Assembly: GCA_964521195.1 (NCBI GenBank)
Contig: CAZFRE010000014.1
Span: forward strand, 1 to 21,598
Source of the DNA: CAWDNM01 sp964521195
GTDB lineage: Bacteria > Actinomycetota > Coriobacteriia > Anaerosomatales > JAAXUF01
Length of the DNA: 21,598 nucleotides
Reading direction: 5' to 3'
Of the stretch, positions 21,557 to 21,598 are shown piece by piece; position 1 is the first letter of the stretch; each line of letters starts with the position of its first letter. Position numbers and translations under genes: made by a program. A model generated the notes under the pieces. That model was given only the letters and a program-made list of their open reading frames with translations, did not search any database and was not told the origin of the DNA.

Positions 21557-21598
21557 GTGAAGAAGACTCTGTTCGTCGTGGCGCTCGCCACGATGCTC
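21557..21598 (+). CDS. Secreted protein, N-terminal fragment
   Basis: Only 14 codons lie in the window. A GTG at 21557 follows a strong GAGGAGGA site. The visible residues (MKKTLFVVALATML) are the start of a Sec signal peptide. It is 52 bases downstream of the split-Soret-like gene in the same direction and may be co-transcribed, perhaps as a redox partner. The product cannot be named. Confidence 0.65.
   Translation, partial: MKKTLFVVALATML

Noticed and set aside
1..21598. Mobile elements, CRISPR array or prophage
   Set aside because: No transposase, integrase, phage structural protein, terminal inverted repeats or regularly spaced repeats longer than 12 bases were found.

Overview
The window is GC-rich, with strong G/C third-position bias, purine-rich Shine-Dalgarno sites and frequent GTG starts. 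Three lipobox lipoproteins, a Tat-exported cytochrome-like protein and no visible outer-membrane gene suggest a monoderm-type high-GC bacterium. The M16 peptidase-dapB neighbourhood is typical of actinobacteria, and the best guess is a deep-branching, possibly anaerobic actinobacterial lineage (Coriobacteriia-like). That placement is inference. I see no rRNA, tRNA, CRISPR array, transposase or phage gene; this reads as ordinary chromosome.

Layout. Bases 1-5326 carry small housekeeping and envelope genes, all on the plus strand: a small unknown protein, two unknown lipoproteins, an alpha/beta hydrolase of the monoacylglycerol-lipase type, a YkvA/DUF1232 membrane protein, a lipoprotein joining a PASTA domain to a DUF3465 domain, and a PhnB-like VOC protein. 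Bases 5451-7876 hold two convergent secreted beta-rich proteins separated by a perfect 12-bp-stem terminator. A 309-base divergent spacer with phased direct repeats and overlapping inverted repeats leads to an 888-residue six-TM/GAF/PAS/GAF/HD-GYP protein, a likely cyclic-di-GMP phosphodiesterase. Next come a 93-residue parvulin, an exported transglutaminase-like protein and a convergent ZIP-like transporter whose stop codon overlaps that of its neighbour.

From 13183 to 20328 there are seven same-strand genes with no gap longer than 34 bases: M16 zinc peptidase, dapB, a DapG-type aspartokinase, then a four-gene sensory block (membrane coiled-coil protein, membrane-tethered PhnD-like binding protein, histidine kinase, receiver-LytTR response regulator). 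The last three junctions are all 4-base stop/start overlaps, so the sensory block is probably translationally coupled.

The most interesting point is how this block relates to what follows. About 80 bases after the LytTR regulator there is a pair of 9-mers, CCAGTTCGT and GCAGTTCGT, 21 bases apart, which closely fits the published LytTR-type tandem binding site. Downstream are a terminator-like hairpin, a Tat-exported split-Soret-cytochrome-like protein and the start of another secreted protein. A reasonable hypothesis is that the system senses a periplasmic ligand through the tethered binding protein and controls itself and/or the exported redox genes. The kinase gene is also the only gene in which I found in-frame TTA leucine codons (two), one of them inside a patch of unusual codons in the HAMP region.
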